A stretch of DNA of 64,000 nucleotides from Dyadobacter sp. Leaf189 (GCF_001424405.1 NZ_LMPS01000004.1:678537-742536); one strand, 5' to 3'; shown: positions 46,092 through 55,038, counted from the stretch's first letter. Notes: generated by a model from the letters alone, not told the origin. Translations and numbers: made by a program.

Positions 46092-46124
46092 AAAAAAAGG
46101 GTACGAACCTCCCGGTCCATACCC
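46092..46124 (-). terminator. Terminator of the small membrane protein gene
   Basis: On the minus strand, a hairpin (arms 46099-46109 and 46114-46124, two mismatches) starting with GGGTA and ending TACCC is followed by seven T. It lies 23 bases after the stop of the small gene at 46148, before apbE starts, and supports that gene being transcribed as its own unit. Confidence 0.65.
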
Positions 46125-46147
46125 TGTCCTTATTGCGGTATACCTTA

Positions 46148-46333
46148 TCAGCCGTAGTAATCCAGAAGACTGTTCCGGTCGGCGTGGTTATGATGTGAAT
46201 TCATTGCGTCCTTGATCAAACCCGCGCCAATAAAGGGCAGGGATACGATGGTTGAGATTATCATCGCGACGAACAAAATGGTTGCAAAGAAAAACTTCCC
46301 GCAATAATATATGACGTTTGACAGTATGCTCAT
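46148..46333 (-). CDS. Small membrane protein of unknown function
   Basis: 61 residues with two adjacent hydrophobic stretches in a single hairpin-like region (about 5-42: IYYCGKFFFATILFVAMIIST, IVSLPFIGAGLI) and a polar, His-rich tail (NSHHNHADRNSLLDYYG). The ATG at 46333 is preceded by an A/T-rich region and the gene is followed by a terminator, so it is likely real despite its size. It sits between apbE and the amidase gene on the other strand. No function can be assigned. Confidence 0.55.
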   Translation of the reverse strand: MSILSNVIYYCGKFFFATILFVAMIISTIVSLPFIGAGLIKDAMNSHHNHADRNSLLDYYG

Positions 46334-46642
46334 AATGCAAAAATTTATATGGTACTATTCCTTTTCAAAATTAAATTAAATAATCATGCCATCATTATTT
46401 TTTGGACGATTTTAGCATTTTTTAAGAAATTTTTAATTATTCTATTTACTGAAAGTCAGCATTGTAGTATAATGACTACAACATTCTACGTGAATTTTGA
46501 TGCTAAAATCGTATAATGAGTAATAAGTCTGAAATTCCGGCACTCACACAGGCAATTTTTTCAACACCCGCCCACCGGCGCATTGGATTTGTGAAAAGAG
46601 TATATTGCATCTACGCAGTTTCAACCGTTTGTTTCACTCCAG
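46334..46642. other. Divergent intergenic region with nested inverted repeats
   Basis: About 310 bases between the small membrane gene (minus) and the amidase (plus), unusually A/T-rich. It contains a 13-bp perfect inverted repeat (46406-46418 and 46500-46512), which encloses a shorter one (TTGTAGT at 46462-46468, ACTACAA at 46475-46481). No ORF or RNA gene is supported. It may hold promoters for both flanking genes. Confidence 0.5.
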
Positions 46643-48247
46643 ATGAAAAGAAGAACCTTCATTAACCTTGCCTCCGCCGCAAGCTTCGCTCCGTTTGCAT
46701 TTACTATTTCAGGATGTACCTCCCAGTCCAAAGAAAAGTCATCGGAAAAGCCTTCCGAAAACGACATCAAGGAAATGACTGTCGCGGAAATGCAGCAGTT
46801 AATGCAGGAAAACAAACTAAGCGCACGAAAGCTCACTCAGTTTTACCTCGACCAGATTAAAACCATAGACGAAAATGGGCCGGCTCTGAAGTCGGTCATT
46901 GAACTGAATCCCGATGCGCTGAGTATTGCTGACGCAATGGACCAGGAACGAAAAAACGGGAAGCTGCGCGGCCCGCTCCACGGAATACCTGTCTTGATCA
47001 AAGACAACATTGATACTGCTGACAAAATGCAAACCACCGCCGGCTCCATCGCATTAGCCGGAAATATTGCCTCAAAAGATGCATTTGTTGTTAAGAAGCT
47101 CCGGGAAGCAGGCGCGGTGATTCTCGGGAAAACGAATTTGAGCGAGTGGGCCAACTTTCGTTCGAGCCGCTCCTCCAGCGGTTGGAGCAGTCGCGGCGGA
47201 CAGACCAAAAACCCTTATGTACTCGATCGTTCGCCTTGCGGATCAAGCTCTGGCTCCGGGGTAGCAGTGGCGGCGAATCTCTGCGCGGTTGCAATTGGAA
47301 CTGAAACAAATGGCTCTATCGCCTGCCCTGCATCGATGAACGGGGTTGTTGGCATCAAGCCGACCGTCGGGCTCGTGAGCAGGAGCGGCATAATTCCTAT
47401 CTCCAAGACGCAGGATACCGCCGGCCCGTTTGGCAGGACAGTAGCTGACGCGGCTGCATTGCTCGCGGTAATCGCTGGTGCGGATCCCGCAGACCCGGCC
47501 AGATATGCAGGCAACGAACCGATTCCCGATTACCTGAAATCACTGAACCGCGACGCATTGAAAGGCAAGCGCATCGGCGTTGAAAAATCGTTTTTGAAAC
47601 AACATGAAGCAATTGATTCGCTGCTGAAAAAAGCGCTGGACCAGATGGAAAGTCTGGGTGCGGAAATCGTGGAAATTGAATTTATGAAGACGCAGGATAC
47701 AGAAGGCGCCGAATCCGATCTGCTGCAATTTGAATTCAAGGACGGTGTGAACCGGTACCTTGCCGGTTCGAATGCAAAAGTAAAGTCACTGGAAGGTCTC
47801 ATCGCATTTAACAACACCAACAAAGCGAAGGCAATGCCCTATTTTCAGCAGGAGTTGTTTGAAACATCCCAGCAAAAAGGCGACCTGGAAAGTAAGGAAT
47901 ACAAGGCAGCTTTACGCAAGATCAATCAGGTAGCCGATCGGCTTAATCGGGAATTTGAAAAGAGTAAACTGGACGCGTGCTGCGGACCAGCCACCGGCGC
48001 CTCCTGGTGCATTGATCCGGTCAACGGCGATTTCTGGACAGGGTACGGATCCTACGGACCTGCGGCCATTGCCGGCTTTCCCTCCATTACCGTACCGATG
48101 GGAAATGTAAGCGAGCTGCCTGTCGGGATATCCTTTTTGGGACGTGCATTCAGCGAGCCTGAACTGATCGGGATTGCATATGCTTACGAGCAGGCATCGC
48201 GAAACCGCATCGCTCCCAAGTTCATTGAAAGTATAGGTAAAGCATGA
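46643..48247 (+). CDS. Exported amidase (amidase signature family)
   Basis: 534 residues. N-terminal MKRRTFI and a hydrophobic segment ending at a Cys (FTISGCTS) suggest a Tat-type or lipoprotein export signal. The amidase-signature triad is visible: Lys in PVLIKDNIDT, cis-Ser in CGSSSGSG and nucleophile Ser in GTETNGSIACPA. Family members hydrolyse amides from fatty-acid amides to aryl acyl amides and glutamyl-tRNA; with the export signal this one acts outside the cytosol and is not GatA. Substrate is unknown. The next gene also encodes an exported protein, 80 bases downstream. Confidence 0.88.
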   Translation: MKRRTFINLASAASFAPFAFTISGCTSQSKEKSSEKPSENDIKEMTVAEMQQLMQENKLSARKLTQFYLDQIKTIDENGPALKSVIELNPDALSIADAMDQERKNGKLRGPLHGIPVLIKDNIDTADKMQTTAGSIALAGNIASKDAFVVKKLREAGAVILGKTNLSEWANFRSSRSSSGWSSRGGQTKNPYVLDRSPCGSSSGSGVAVAANLCAVAIGTETNGSIACPASMNGVVGIKPTVGLVSRSGIIPISKTQDTAGPFGRTVADAAALLAVIAGADPADPARYAGNEPIPDYLKSLNRDALKGKRIGVEKSFLKQHEAIDSLLKKALDQMESLGAEIVEIEFMKTQDTEGAESDLLQFEFKDGVNRYLAGSNAKVKSLEGLIAFNNTNKAKAMPYFQQELFETSQQKGDLESKEYKAALRKINQVADRLNREFEKSKLDACCGPATGASWCIDPVNGDFWTGYGSYGPAAIAGFPSITVPMGNVSELPVGISFLGRAFSEPELIGIAYAYEQASRNRIAPKFIESIGKA

Positions 48248-48327
48248 TGAAATGTAAATAATCGGCTACCTAAGTAGTAATCCGTGCACATTGAGCCCTT
48301 TTTATTCATAAAGAATAACTCAATTCC

Positions 48328-50037
48328 ATGGATAGAAGACATTTTGTCAAAAACAGCGCGCTCGCTATTTGTTCAGTAGCTACGATTTCGCCCACTTATT
48401 TAGTCGCCCGGAGATCAGCCGAACAAATGCCGCCCTGGCTCCTGGAAATGGTTACCCGGAATGATACAAGCATTGAATCTTTGCGCAAGTTCCAGGTAAA
48501 AGACACCGATAGTCCGGACCTGGGCGGTCTCCGCGATGGCTTTGACATACTCAATCCGCATAGTACTTCCGCCATGGTGCAATGCGGCGCGGCGGGACTT
48601 TTTTCGCCTTCTTCCAAATACTACAAATCCACCGACCTGCTTGCCAGCGTAAACCTGGCTGTATTATATCTTATCAAAACGCAGCACAGCGACGGCACTA
48701 TCGATCTGCTTTCAACCAATTTCCATTCAACGCCTGACACCGGCTTTCTTGTTAAAAGATTGGCGATGGCTTATATGTTGATGGAAAAATCGGGTACGCC
48801 CGGTGTTGACAAGGTGCTGGCCAACCTGAAAACCTTTCTGCTCAAATGCGGGGAAGCATTGAGCGTGGGCGGTATCCACACACCCAATCACCGTTGGGTA
48901 GTATCTGCTGCATTGACCCGGTTAAATGAACTTTGGCCCAATCCCAAGTATGTCAACCGCATTGAACAGTGGCTGGGCGAACGCATTGATATGGATGCAG
49001 ACGGGCAGTACAACGAGAAGAGTACATTTATATATTCCTCACTCACGGACAGGCTGCTGATTACCATTGCCAAAGGCATGAAAAAGCCCGGGCTGCTCGA
49101 CAACGTTCGCAAAAACCTGAATATGACAATGTACTACGTGCATCCGAATGGAGAGGTAGTGACCGATGCTTCGGGCAGGCAGGATAAGGCGGTGGTCGGG
49201 ACTTTGGAAAACTACTACTATCCTTATCGTTATCTCGCGATCAAAGACAAAAACCCGCAGTATGCAGCGATGTGCCGCATGATCGAGAAAACAGCGGGAC
49301 CGAAAACAGGCGCATTTATCGATTACTTCCTGACAGACCCTTCCCTCTGGGTAGAGTTGTCGGCCGAAAAACCGTTTCCGGTAAGTTATGTGAAAACATT
49401 TGCTAACTCCGGTCTCGTGCGCATCAGGCGGGATAACCGCGACTCCACGCTGATCGCCAATAATCCGGTCTGGTTTACTTTCATGAAAGGCAATGCAGTT
49501 TTGCAGGGACTGAGGTTCGCATCTTCATTTTTTGGAAAAGGCCAGTTTCAGTCCGAAAAGATTGTCCGGAATGGAGATACCTGGGAGCTGACCCAAAAAC
49601 TCGACGGGCCTTATTTCCAACCCTACCCGAAAGAATCGTTGCCAAATGATGGTGACTGGGAGAAAATGCCGCGCACTTACAGGCCGCAAAGCGAAGTACA
49701 GCTGCTGGAAACCAAAGTGCGTATTAAAGAAACAGCGGAGGGAATGGAAGTGGAGGTAACTACCAGAGGAACCGAGCGGGTACCTGCCGCATTGGAGCTG
49801 ATTTTTCGTCCGGGCGGCGAGTTGAAAGGGGTTGTAAAGATTGAAAACACGAAAGATTCCTGGCTTTTGAAGGAAGGAACAGGGACTTACCGCTTCAACG
49901 ATGATACTATTTCCTTCGGCCCGGGAACCGCTTTGCATAAGAACATCGCATTGCGTGGCGCATTGCCACCAATGGAAGCACCGACTGTGTTCCTGACCGG
50001 CTTTACACCTTTTAAGCATGTGATCCGTTTTTCATGA
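48328..50037 (+). CDS. Exported (alpha/alpha)6-toroid protein, polysaccharide lyase-like
   Basis: 569 residues with a Tat-like signal (MDRRHFVKNSALAICSVA, RR at positions 3-4). The central helical region resembles the (alpha/alpha) toroid of heparinase II/III-type or alginate lyases: NHRWVVSAALTRLNELWP and DGQYNEKSTFIYSSLTDRLL would be the Asn/His and Tyr catalytic-site regions, followed by a C-terminal beta-sandwich (about 360-569). I recognise no close named family, so the fold call is tentative and the substrate unknown. Gene order with the amidase upstream suggests a common glycan or amide-rich polymer. Confidence 0.55.
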   Translation: MDRRHFVKNSALAICSVATISPTYLVARRSAEQMPPWLLEMVTRNDTSIESLRKFQVKDTDSPDLGGLRDGFDILNPHSTSAMVQCGAAGLFSPSSKYYKSTDLLASVNLAVLYLIKTQHSDGTIDLLSTNFHSTPDTGFLVKRLAMAYMLMEKSGTPGVDKVLANLKTFLLKCGEALSVGGIHTPNHRWVVSAALTRLNELWPNPKYVNRIEQWLGERIDMDADGQYNEKSTFIYSSLTDRLLITIAKGMKKPGLLDNVRKNLNMTMYYVHPNGEVVTDASGRQDKAVVGTLENYYYPYRYLAIKDKNPQYAAMCRMIEKTAGPKTGAFIDYFLTDPSLWVELSAEKPFPVSYVKTFANSGLVRIRRDNRDSTLIANNPVWFTFMKGNAVLQGLRFASSFFGKGQFQSEKIVRNGDTWELTQKLDGPYFQPYPKESLPNDGDWEKMPRTYRPQSEVQLLETKVRIKETAEGMEVEVTTRGTERVPAALELIFRPGGELKGVVKIENTKDSWLLKEGTGTYRFNDDTISFGPGTALHKNIALRGALPPMEAPTVFLTGFTPFKHVIRFS

Positions 50038-50155
50038 TATCCCCCTCTGGCCTTTGCACAAAAAGCTGACTACCAGTCGTGTAAAATGATTTTAATTCGT
50101 TAAATTTGGTTACCTCCCGTTTCCATAAAGTCCCGGATTAAAATCGTCTGTCACA

Positions 50156-51412
50156 ATGCTGAAAAAGACTTCTATCCTACTTCTTCTGGTACTTTTTGCG
50201 CGAATTTCACTGGCCAATCAGATTCTGATCCCAATGGATAAGTCGCAGACAAATCACCTGAAAGCATACGGGCTTGCTTACATCCTGCTCAAAGGGGATA
50301 TCGACGTGGAGTGGCTGCTCAATTACCGTGGAGGCAGCTTTAAAGTCCAGTATAGCAAGTCGATTGAAAATGAATGCAAGCTGCGGGCGATTTCCTACGA
50401 GATAATGTCGGAAGCTGCGAGCGCGCAGCTCAACAATGAAATCAGCAATCCGAGCATTAATATGGATGTGGTGAAGCTCCACAAGGCAGCCAAAATCGCC
50501 GTTTACTCCCCGATTAAGATCAGTCCGGCCGAATTTGAAAATACCGATGCTGTTTTGCTGGTTTTGAAATATGCAGAGATTCCGTTTGAAGTGATTTACG
50601 ATGAAGAAATCCTGAAAGGCGAATTACCGAAATATGACTGGCTGCATTTGCACCATGAAGATTTTACAGGCCAGTTTGGTAAAAACCTGCGGCGGACTTC
50701 ACAGGAAGATATCAAAGCGCAGGAAGCGATAGCAAACCGGTTTGGGTACACCAAAGTACCGCAGATGAAGCTCGCGGTAGCCAAATTGATCAAGGAATTC
50801 TGTGCAGGCGGTGGTTTTCTGTTTGCGATGTGCTCCGGCGCGGAGACTTTCGACATTGCACTGGCGGCAGAGGGAGTGGACATAGTTGATAACCTCGACG
50901 GGGATGGAATTGATCCTGACGCACAATCCAAGCTTGATTTTGAAAAGACTTTCGCCTTTCACAATTTCAAGTTACAGCTCGACGAATATGAGGGAATGAA
51001 CTTCTCCGACATCAATTCCTCTGCGGGCAGGTACCGCAGCTGGGGCGAGAACGATGTATATTTTTCTTTGTTCGACTTTTCCGCCAAATGGGATGTTATT
51101 CCTGCTATGCTGGTTCAAAATCATGAAAACCTGATCCGCGAGTTTTTCGGTCAGACTACCGCATTCAGTAAATACACCGTCAAACCGAGCGCGCTGGTCA
51201 TGGGCACGAGCAGCTCTTCTGACAGGTACATTTATGGAGAAATGGGGCGCGGGCAATGGACTTTTTACGGCGGCCACGATCCGGAAGGCCGGGGCGGAGG
51301 CGGCCGCAGAATGCCAACCGATCTCAATCTATACCCAAACTCGCCGGGTTACCGTTTAATACTCAATAATATCCTCTTTCCTTCCGCCAGAAAGAAGAAA
51401 CGCAAGACTTGA
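50156..51412 (+). CDS. Exported protein annotated in Bacteroidota as asparagine synthetase B-like
   Basis: 418 residues with a Sec signal peptide (about 1-20, SILLLLVLFARISLA). The body matches a Bacteroidota family frequently labelled asparagine synthetase B although it lacks the AsnB domain architecture (IPMDKSQTNHLKAYG, WLLNYRGGSFK). A class I glutamine-amidotransferase-like elbow is suggested by FAMCSGAETFD near residue 225, and a C-terminal GQWTFYGGHDPEG. The label is probably wrong; a periplasmic ThuA- or GATase-like protein is more likely. A -7-like TAAATTTG lies at 50101-50108 in the 118-base gap upstream. Confidence 0.7.
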   Translation: MLKKTSILLLLVLFARISLANQILIPMDKSQTNHLKAYGLAYILLKGDIDVEWLLNYRGGSFKVQYSKSIENECKLRAISYEIMSEAASAQLNNEISNPSINMDVVKLHKAAKIAVYSPIKISPAEFENTDAVLLVLKYAEIPFEVIYDEEILKGELPKYDWLHLHHEDFTGQFGKNLRRTSQEDIKAQEAIANRFGYTKVPQMKLAVAKLIKEFCAGGGFLFAMCSGAETFDIALAAEGVDIVDNLDGDGIDPDAQSKLDFEKTFAFHNFKLQLDEYEGMNFSDINSSAGRYRSWGENDVYFSLFDFSAKWDVIPAMLVQNHENLIREFFGQTTAFSKYTVKPSALVMGTSSSSDRYIYGEMGRGQWTFYGGHDPEGRGGGGRRMPTDLNLYPNSPGYRLILNNILFPSARKKKRKT

Positions 51413-51468
51413 AAAATGGAGGAGTGGATTCTTCTGGATTTTAATAGATTTGTCAAAAACGACATACT

Positions 51469-52062
51469 ATGCAAACGATAATCAAAGACATTAACCAACT
51501 TGACCTAGACGGCACTTACACATATGCAGATTACCTGCTGTGGCAGTTTGAAGAACGTTTGGAACTCATTAAAGGCAAGATATTCAAGATGTCGCCCGCG
51601 CCTTCCCGGACGCATCAGACAATCCTCGGAAAACTCCATTTAACAATAGGATTGTTTTTCAGAAATCACTTCTGCCAGGTCTTTCTTGCTCCATTTGACG
51701 TTCGCTTACCCAAGAAAAATCAGGATGCTTCGGACGGAAAAATTTACACGGTTGTACAACCAGACATTTGCATTATTTGTGATGAAGCCAAACTGGATGA
51801 TAAAGGCTGCCTGGGGGCGCCGGATTTGATTATTGAAATATTATCTCCTGGCAACTCCAAAAAAGAAATGGACAACAAATTCACGCTTTACGAAGAATGC
51901 GGCGTGCGTGAATATTGGCTGGTTGAGCCTGCTGAAAATGCGGTCTTCATGTATGTTTTAAATGAGGAGGGTAAATACATCGGTCGCAAACCTGCTATCT
52001 CAAAGTTAACCTCTTCCATTTTCCCTGAGCTGACAATCGACCTGGAAGAGGTATTTGGCTAG
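51469..52062 (+). CDS. Uma2 family endonuclease (DUF820)
   Basis: 197 residues, PD-(D/E)XK-type fold. Motifs seen: an N-terminal ERLELIKGKIF (Glu of motif I), VVQPDICII (Asp of the PD motif), and APDLIIEILSPGNSKKEMDNK with ExK and the SKKEMD helix, then EYWLVEP. The family is often found in multiple copies in cyanobacteria and Bacteroidota and is assumed to be a nuclease, but the biological role is unclear. It is a lone copy here, 56 bases after the exported protein gene and convergent with the thioredoxin-like gene. Confidence 0.9.
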   Translation: MQTIIKDINQLDLDGTYTYADYLLWQFEERLELIKGKIFKMSPAPSRTHQTILGKLHLTIGLFFRNHFCQVFLAPFDVRLPKKNQDASDGKIYTVVQPDICIICDEAKLDDKGCLGAPDLIIEILSPGNSKKEMDNKFTLYEECGVREYWLVEPAENAVFMYVLNEEGKYIGRKPAISKLTSSIFPELTIDLEEVFG

Positions 52063-52086
52063 CCTGCGGCTTGCATAACAGGATTG

Positions 52087-53235
52087 CTAGTTTCCAAGTA
52101 AATGCAATTCGACAATTGAATCAACGCTTTCTTCGCCAGTAGCGTAACCGAGTTTCTTTTCAATGAGGTTTTTACCCGAATCGAAAAGCAGGGTAACCGG
52201 AATGGATTTCAGGTCGTATTTACTATCCAGCACAGCCATAGATTTTTCATCTACGATAAACTGTTTCCAAGGCATTTTCTCCTGTTTCAAGGCATTTTTC
52301 CAGGCAGCAGCGTTAGTATCAGTAGAAATGCTGGTAATAGTAACGCGGCTTTTATGCTGTGCGTAAAGCTTTTTAAGCTGCACAATTTCCTGCCGGCAAG
52401 GCCCGCACCAGCTTGCCCAGAATACCACAAGGTTGTACTCCGAATTATTATCCAGAATGCGCTTTGTAACTATATTATCGGGAGATTTCAACGAAAGGTC
52501 AGCCGGAAATTTATCGCCGGTTGATTTATCTACTTTGAGATAAGTATCGATTCTCTGAAAGTAGCCTGTCTTTTTGAGCGGCGGTTCAAACAATGCAATC
52601 AACTCTGCCAGCTCCTTCTCATCGACGTCTTTCTTAGACCATTCAAGCTGATTCAAAAGGTCAACTGAATAGGGATAACTTTTTACGAGGGCCGCATTCG
52701 ACTTCCTGATCTCAGCTGATGCTTTCGGATTTTTCCTGAATGCGAGATGCCTGAATGCAGCCTGTGTTTGCTTGTTTGGATTATCAATGGTAAAACTTAC
52801 CAGATCACGACCGGCAACCTTTAATGTCGTATCCCGTATTAAATGCATTTCCCCTCTATCTGCATATATGGTACTTTCCTGCGTCTTTGCGAAGTACGGG
52901 TTTTTATAACCTACCAGCTGATAAGGCCATTTCGGATTCCCAGTCGCGTAAACAATGCTGCTTTTCACAGGGATAAAGCCTTCTCCCGGCTTTATTCTGA
53001 ATTCGAATTTACCGTTTCTTACTACCACCGAGTCCATAAACTCGCGTGTTCCTCTATTTCCGAGGTAAAGCATTTTACCTTCTACAACGGAGTTAGAGCT
53101 CAGCAGATCGCCGGTGATGACGATATCCTGGCTTTGTTCCTTTTCGCAAGACGTAATGCAAGTGCTAAATAAGAGGATCAGAAAAATTGCAGGGATTGTA
53201 CCCAGCTTTGGCAGGTTTGTTGAAGTAGTTTCCAT
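52087..53235 (-). CDS. TlpA-like thioredoxin lipoprotein with DUF4369 domain
   Basis: 382 residues. N-terminal signal with lipobox ending at Cys30 (CITSC), then a DUF4369 beta-domain (ITGDLLSSNSVVEGKMLYLGN), a helical linker, and a C-terminal AhpC/TSA-thioredoxin domain with redox motif WCGPC (Cys277/Cys280), cis-Pro in SIPVTLL. Acts as a periplasmic thiol-disulfide oxidoreductase, in Bacteroidota often involved in cytochrome c maturation or stress. A 15-bp palindrome lies just upstream. It is on the minus strand, convergent with the Uma2 gene. Confidence 0.9.
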   Translation of the reverse strand: METTSTNLPKLGTIPAIFLILLFSTCITSCEKEQSQDIVITGDLLSSNSVVEGKMLYLGNRGTREFMDSVVVRNGKFEFRIKPGEGFIPVKSSIVYATGNPKWPYQLVGYKNPYFAKTQESTIYADRGEMHLIRDTTLKVAGRDLVSFTIDNPNKQTQAAFRHLAFRKNPKASAEIRKSNAALVKSYPYSVDLLNQLEWSKKDVDEKELAELIALFEPPLKKTGYFQRIDTYLKVDKSTGDKFPADLSLKSPDNIVTKRILDNNSEYNLVVFWASWCGPCRQEIVQLKKLYAQHKSRVTITSISTDTNAAAWKNALKQEKMPWKQFIVDEKSMAVLDSKYDLKSIPVTLLFDSGKNLIEKKLGYATGEESVDSIVELHLLGN

Positions 53236-53263
53236 CTGACATCAGTTTTAGTGATTATTATTC

Positions 53264-53278
53264 TTGTAATAATTACAA
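53264..53278. promoter_or_regulatory. Palindrome upstream of the TlpA-like gene
   Basis: TTGTAAT-A-ATTACAA (7-bp arms, one central base) lies 29 bases upstream of the start codon of the thioredoxin-like gene, within its presumed promoter. Its half-site resembles TTGTAGT in the inverted repeat before the amidase gene. Role unknown. Confidence 0.35.
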
Positions 53279-53318
53279 CTTAAATGTAGGCATCTCAGAT
53301 GCAACAACCAACTAAATT

Positions 53319-54437
53319 CTATATTAAATTAAATTGTATATACCCCACCATCAATTTCCCAGCTCGCTGAGAAGCACCGGGGCCCCCAACTTTTTCGGCA
53401 AGTACCTCGTAATCTGAGAGCTGGATAGTATGTTTAGCACCGCCGGGGAGAATACTTCTTAATTCTTCCATCAGCAACTTTTCATTCAGTTCTTCCTGGA
53501 TCAGCTCCCTTACTACCTCTTTCTCCATGATCAGATTGACCAGCGAGATAAATGGCACACGAATGAGCCGCTTGGCAATGGCGTAAGAAACGCCGCTTGT
53601 TTTGTAACATACCACCTCAGGCACCTTGAAGAGCGCTGTTTCCAAAGTAGCAGTTCCGGAAGTAACCAATGCCGCCGTGGCTATGTGCAGCAGGTCGTAA
53701 GTACTTTCATATACCACCACAGACTTCCCCGAAAGATCGGCTTTGGCATAAAGCTCGGCGGACAGGTTTTTCACACCGGCTATTACAAATTGGTAATCCG
53801 GAAAATGGGGCTGAATGGATAGCATCACGTCCAGCATTCCCAAGATTTCCTGGCGCCGGCTGCCGGGCAGCAATGCAATGACCGGCTTGGTACCGATGTT
53901 ATTTTTAGTTTTAAAATCAGGATCAGGTTTGAATGCGGCAATGGCGTCCATTAATGGATTTCCGACGTAATCCACCTGGTAATCGAACTTCTTGTAAAAA
54001 TCGATTTCGAACGGAAATATCACGAACATGTGATCCACATTCTGCTTGATCTTCCAGGCGCGCTTTTGGTTCCAGGCCCATACTTTCGGTGAGATGTAGT
54101 AGAATACCTTAATGCCTTTTTTCTTCGCAAAGTCAGCAATGCGAAGGTTGAATCCGGGATAATCGATAAGGATCAATGCGTCGGGCTGGTAGGCTACAAT
54201 GTCGGACTTACATGATTTTAAAAATCCTGAAATCTTACGGATGTTCATGATCACTTCCAGGAAACCCATGAAAGCTGTGTCCTTGTAATGCGTAACCAGG
54301 TCCAGGCCTTCTGCCTGCATCAGGTCGCCGCCCCAGCCGCGAAAAGTAGCTGCCGGGTCGCTTTCTTTAATTCCTTTAATCAGATTTGATCCGTGCAGAT
54401 CACCCGAACGCTCTCCGGCAATTAAGTAGTATTTCAA
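53319..54437 (-). CDS. lpxB: Lipid-A-disaccharide synthase
   Basis: 372 residues, GT19 family. Joins UDP-2,3-diacylglucosamine and lipid X (2,3-diacylglucosamine 1-phosphate) to form lipid A disaccharide at the inner face of the membrane. Recognised by N-terminal AGERSGDLHGSNLI, FRGWGGDLMQAEGLD, ALLPGSRRQEI and the C-terminal block with TATLETALFKVPEVVCYK. Its presence confirms an LPS-bearing outer membrane. It stands alone on the minus strand, with a repeat-rich gap of 123 bases to the QueD gene. The protein is of normal length. Confidence 0.96.
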   Translation of the reverse strand: MKYYLIAGERSGDLHGSNLIKGIKESDPAATFRGWGGDLMQAEGLDLVTHYKDTAFMGFLEVIMNIRKISGFLKSCKSDIVAYQPDALILIDYPGFNLRIADFAKKKGIKVFYYISPKVWAWNQKRAWKIKQNVDHMFVIFPFEIDFYKKFDYQVDYVGNPLMDAIAAFKPDPDFKTKNNIGTKPVIALLPGSRRQEILGMLDVMLSIQPHFPDYQFVIAGVKNLSAELYAKADLSGKSVVVYESTYDLLHIATAALVTSGTATLETALFKVPEVVCYKTSGVSYAIAKRLIRVPFISLVNLIMEKEVVRELIQEELNEKLLMEELRSILPGGAKHTIQLSDYEVLAEKVGGPGASQRAGKLMVGYIQFNLI

Positions 54438-54560
54438 TGATTGAATAAACGAATGATTGAATGAATGGGCAAGTTGATGAGTTTTATGAGTTGATGAGTT
54501 GATGAGTCAACTTCATTTAAACTCATGAACTTTAAACTCATAAACTCTTTTTCTCCTTTC
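54438..54560. repeat. Tandem and inverted short repeats between lpxB and queD
   Basis: The gap contains GAGTTGAT-type tandem units (about 54471-54507) and an inverted copy further on (AACTCATAAACTC at 54535-54547 against GAGTTTTATGAGTT near 54480, one base different). Also, ATGATTGAATGAATG-like units precede it. Could form a hairpin between genes; no terminator tail is obvious. Confidence 0.45.
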
Positions 54561-54980
54561 CTACTCCCCGTAATATTCCACGAAATTCTTAGGGGTCTCG
54601 ATCAGCTTAATGTAATGTAGTTTTGAATTCGGGGCGGCTTCGGTTACCGCGGGTGCCAGTATATTCCATATTTCCATCACGAAAATCTCACAGGAAGCCA
54701 TTTTGCCCGCCATGAAATCCACGTCCAGATTCAGATTTTTGTGGTCTACTTTATCGACTACCCGCTGCTTTATAATATCCCCCAGAACTTTCAGATCTAT
54801 CACAAATCCGGTATCCGGATCGGGCTTGCCTTTGACAGTAACAATGAGTTCAAAATTGTGTCCGTGCCAATTATTATTTGCACAGGGGCCAAATACCTCC
54901 TGGTTCTTCTCTTCTGACCAAGCCGGATTAAAAAGCCGGTGAGCTGCGTTGAAATGCTCTTTTCTGGTTACGTAAATCAT
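54561..54980 (-). CDS. queD: 6-pyruvoyltetrahydropterin synthase/QueD family protein
   Basis: 139 residues from the ATG at 54980 (MIYVTRKEHFNAAHRL), the normal length; the longer frame adds 33 residues of no family match. QueD converts dihydroneopterin triphosphate to 6-carboxytetrahydropterin for queuosine; PTPS makes the tetrahydropterin precursor. Zinc ligands are the His in FNAAHRL and the pair in NWHGHNF, with catalytic Cys in GPCANNNW and the conserved DLKVLGD and ETPKNFVEYYG. The N-terminal Glu-rich region matches Bacteroidota members. QueD versus PTPS cannot be settled without other genes. Confidence 0.9.
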   Translation of the reverse strand: MIYVTRKEHFNAAHRLFNPAWSEEKNQEVFGPCANNNWHGHNFELIVTVKGKPDPDTGFVIDLKVLGDIIKQRVVDKVDHKNLNLDVDFMAGKMASCEIFVMEIWNILAPAVTEAAPNSKLHYIKLIETPKNFVEYYGE

Positions 54981-55009
54981 AAACTTCTTTGCACTTTGGA
55001 AATCGGATG

Positions 55010-55038
55010 CAAAATTACATTTTGTATCCGTAGTTTTG
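55010..55038. promoter_or_regulatory. Divergent promoter -7 elements between queD and hldD
   Basis: TAATTTTG on the minus strand (55017-55010) for queD and TAGTTTTG on the plus strand (55031-55038) for hldD both match TAnnTTTG. No convincing TTTG partner is at the right distance for either, so the calls are weak. Confidence 0.35.

Noticed and set aside
50156..51412. Asparagine synthetase B
   Set aside because: No N-terminal Ntn-type glutaminase Cys at position 2 and no ATP pyrophosphatase motif; a signal peptide is present, so this label does not fit.
51469..52062. Uma2 gene as sign of a mobile element or defence island
   Set aside because: No repeats, integrase, transposase or defence gene nearby; Uma2 proteins are common as lone chromosomal genes.
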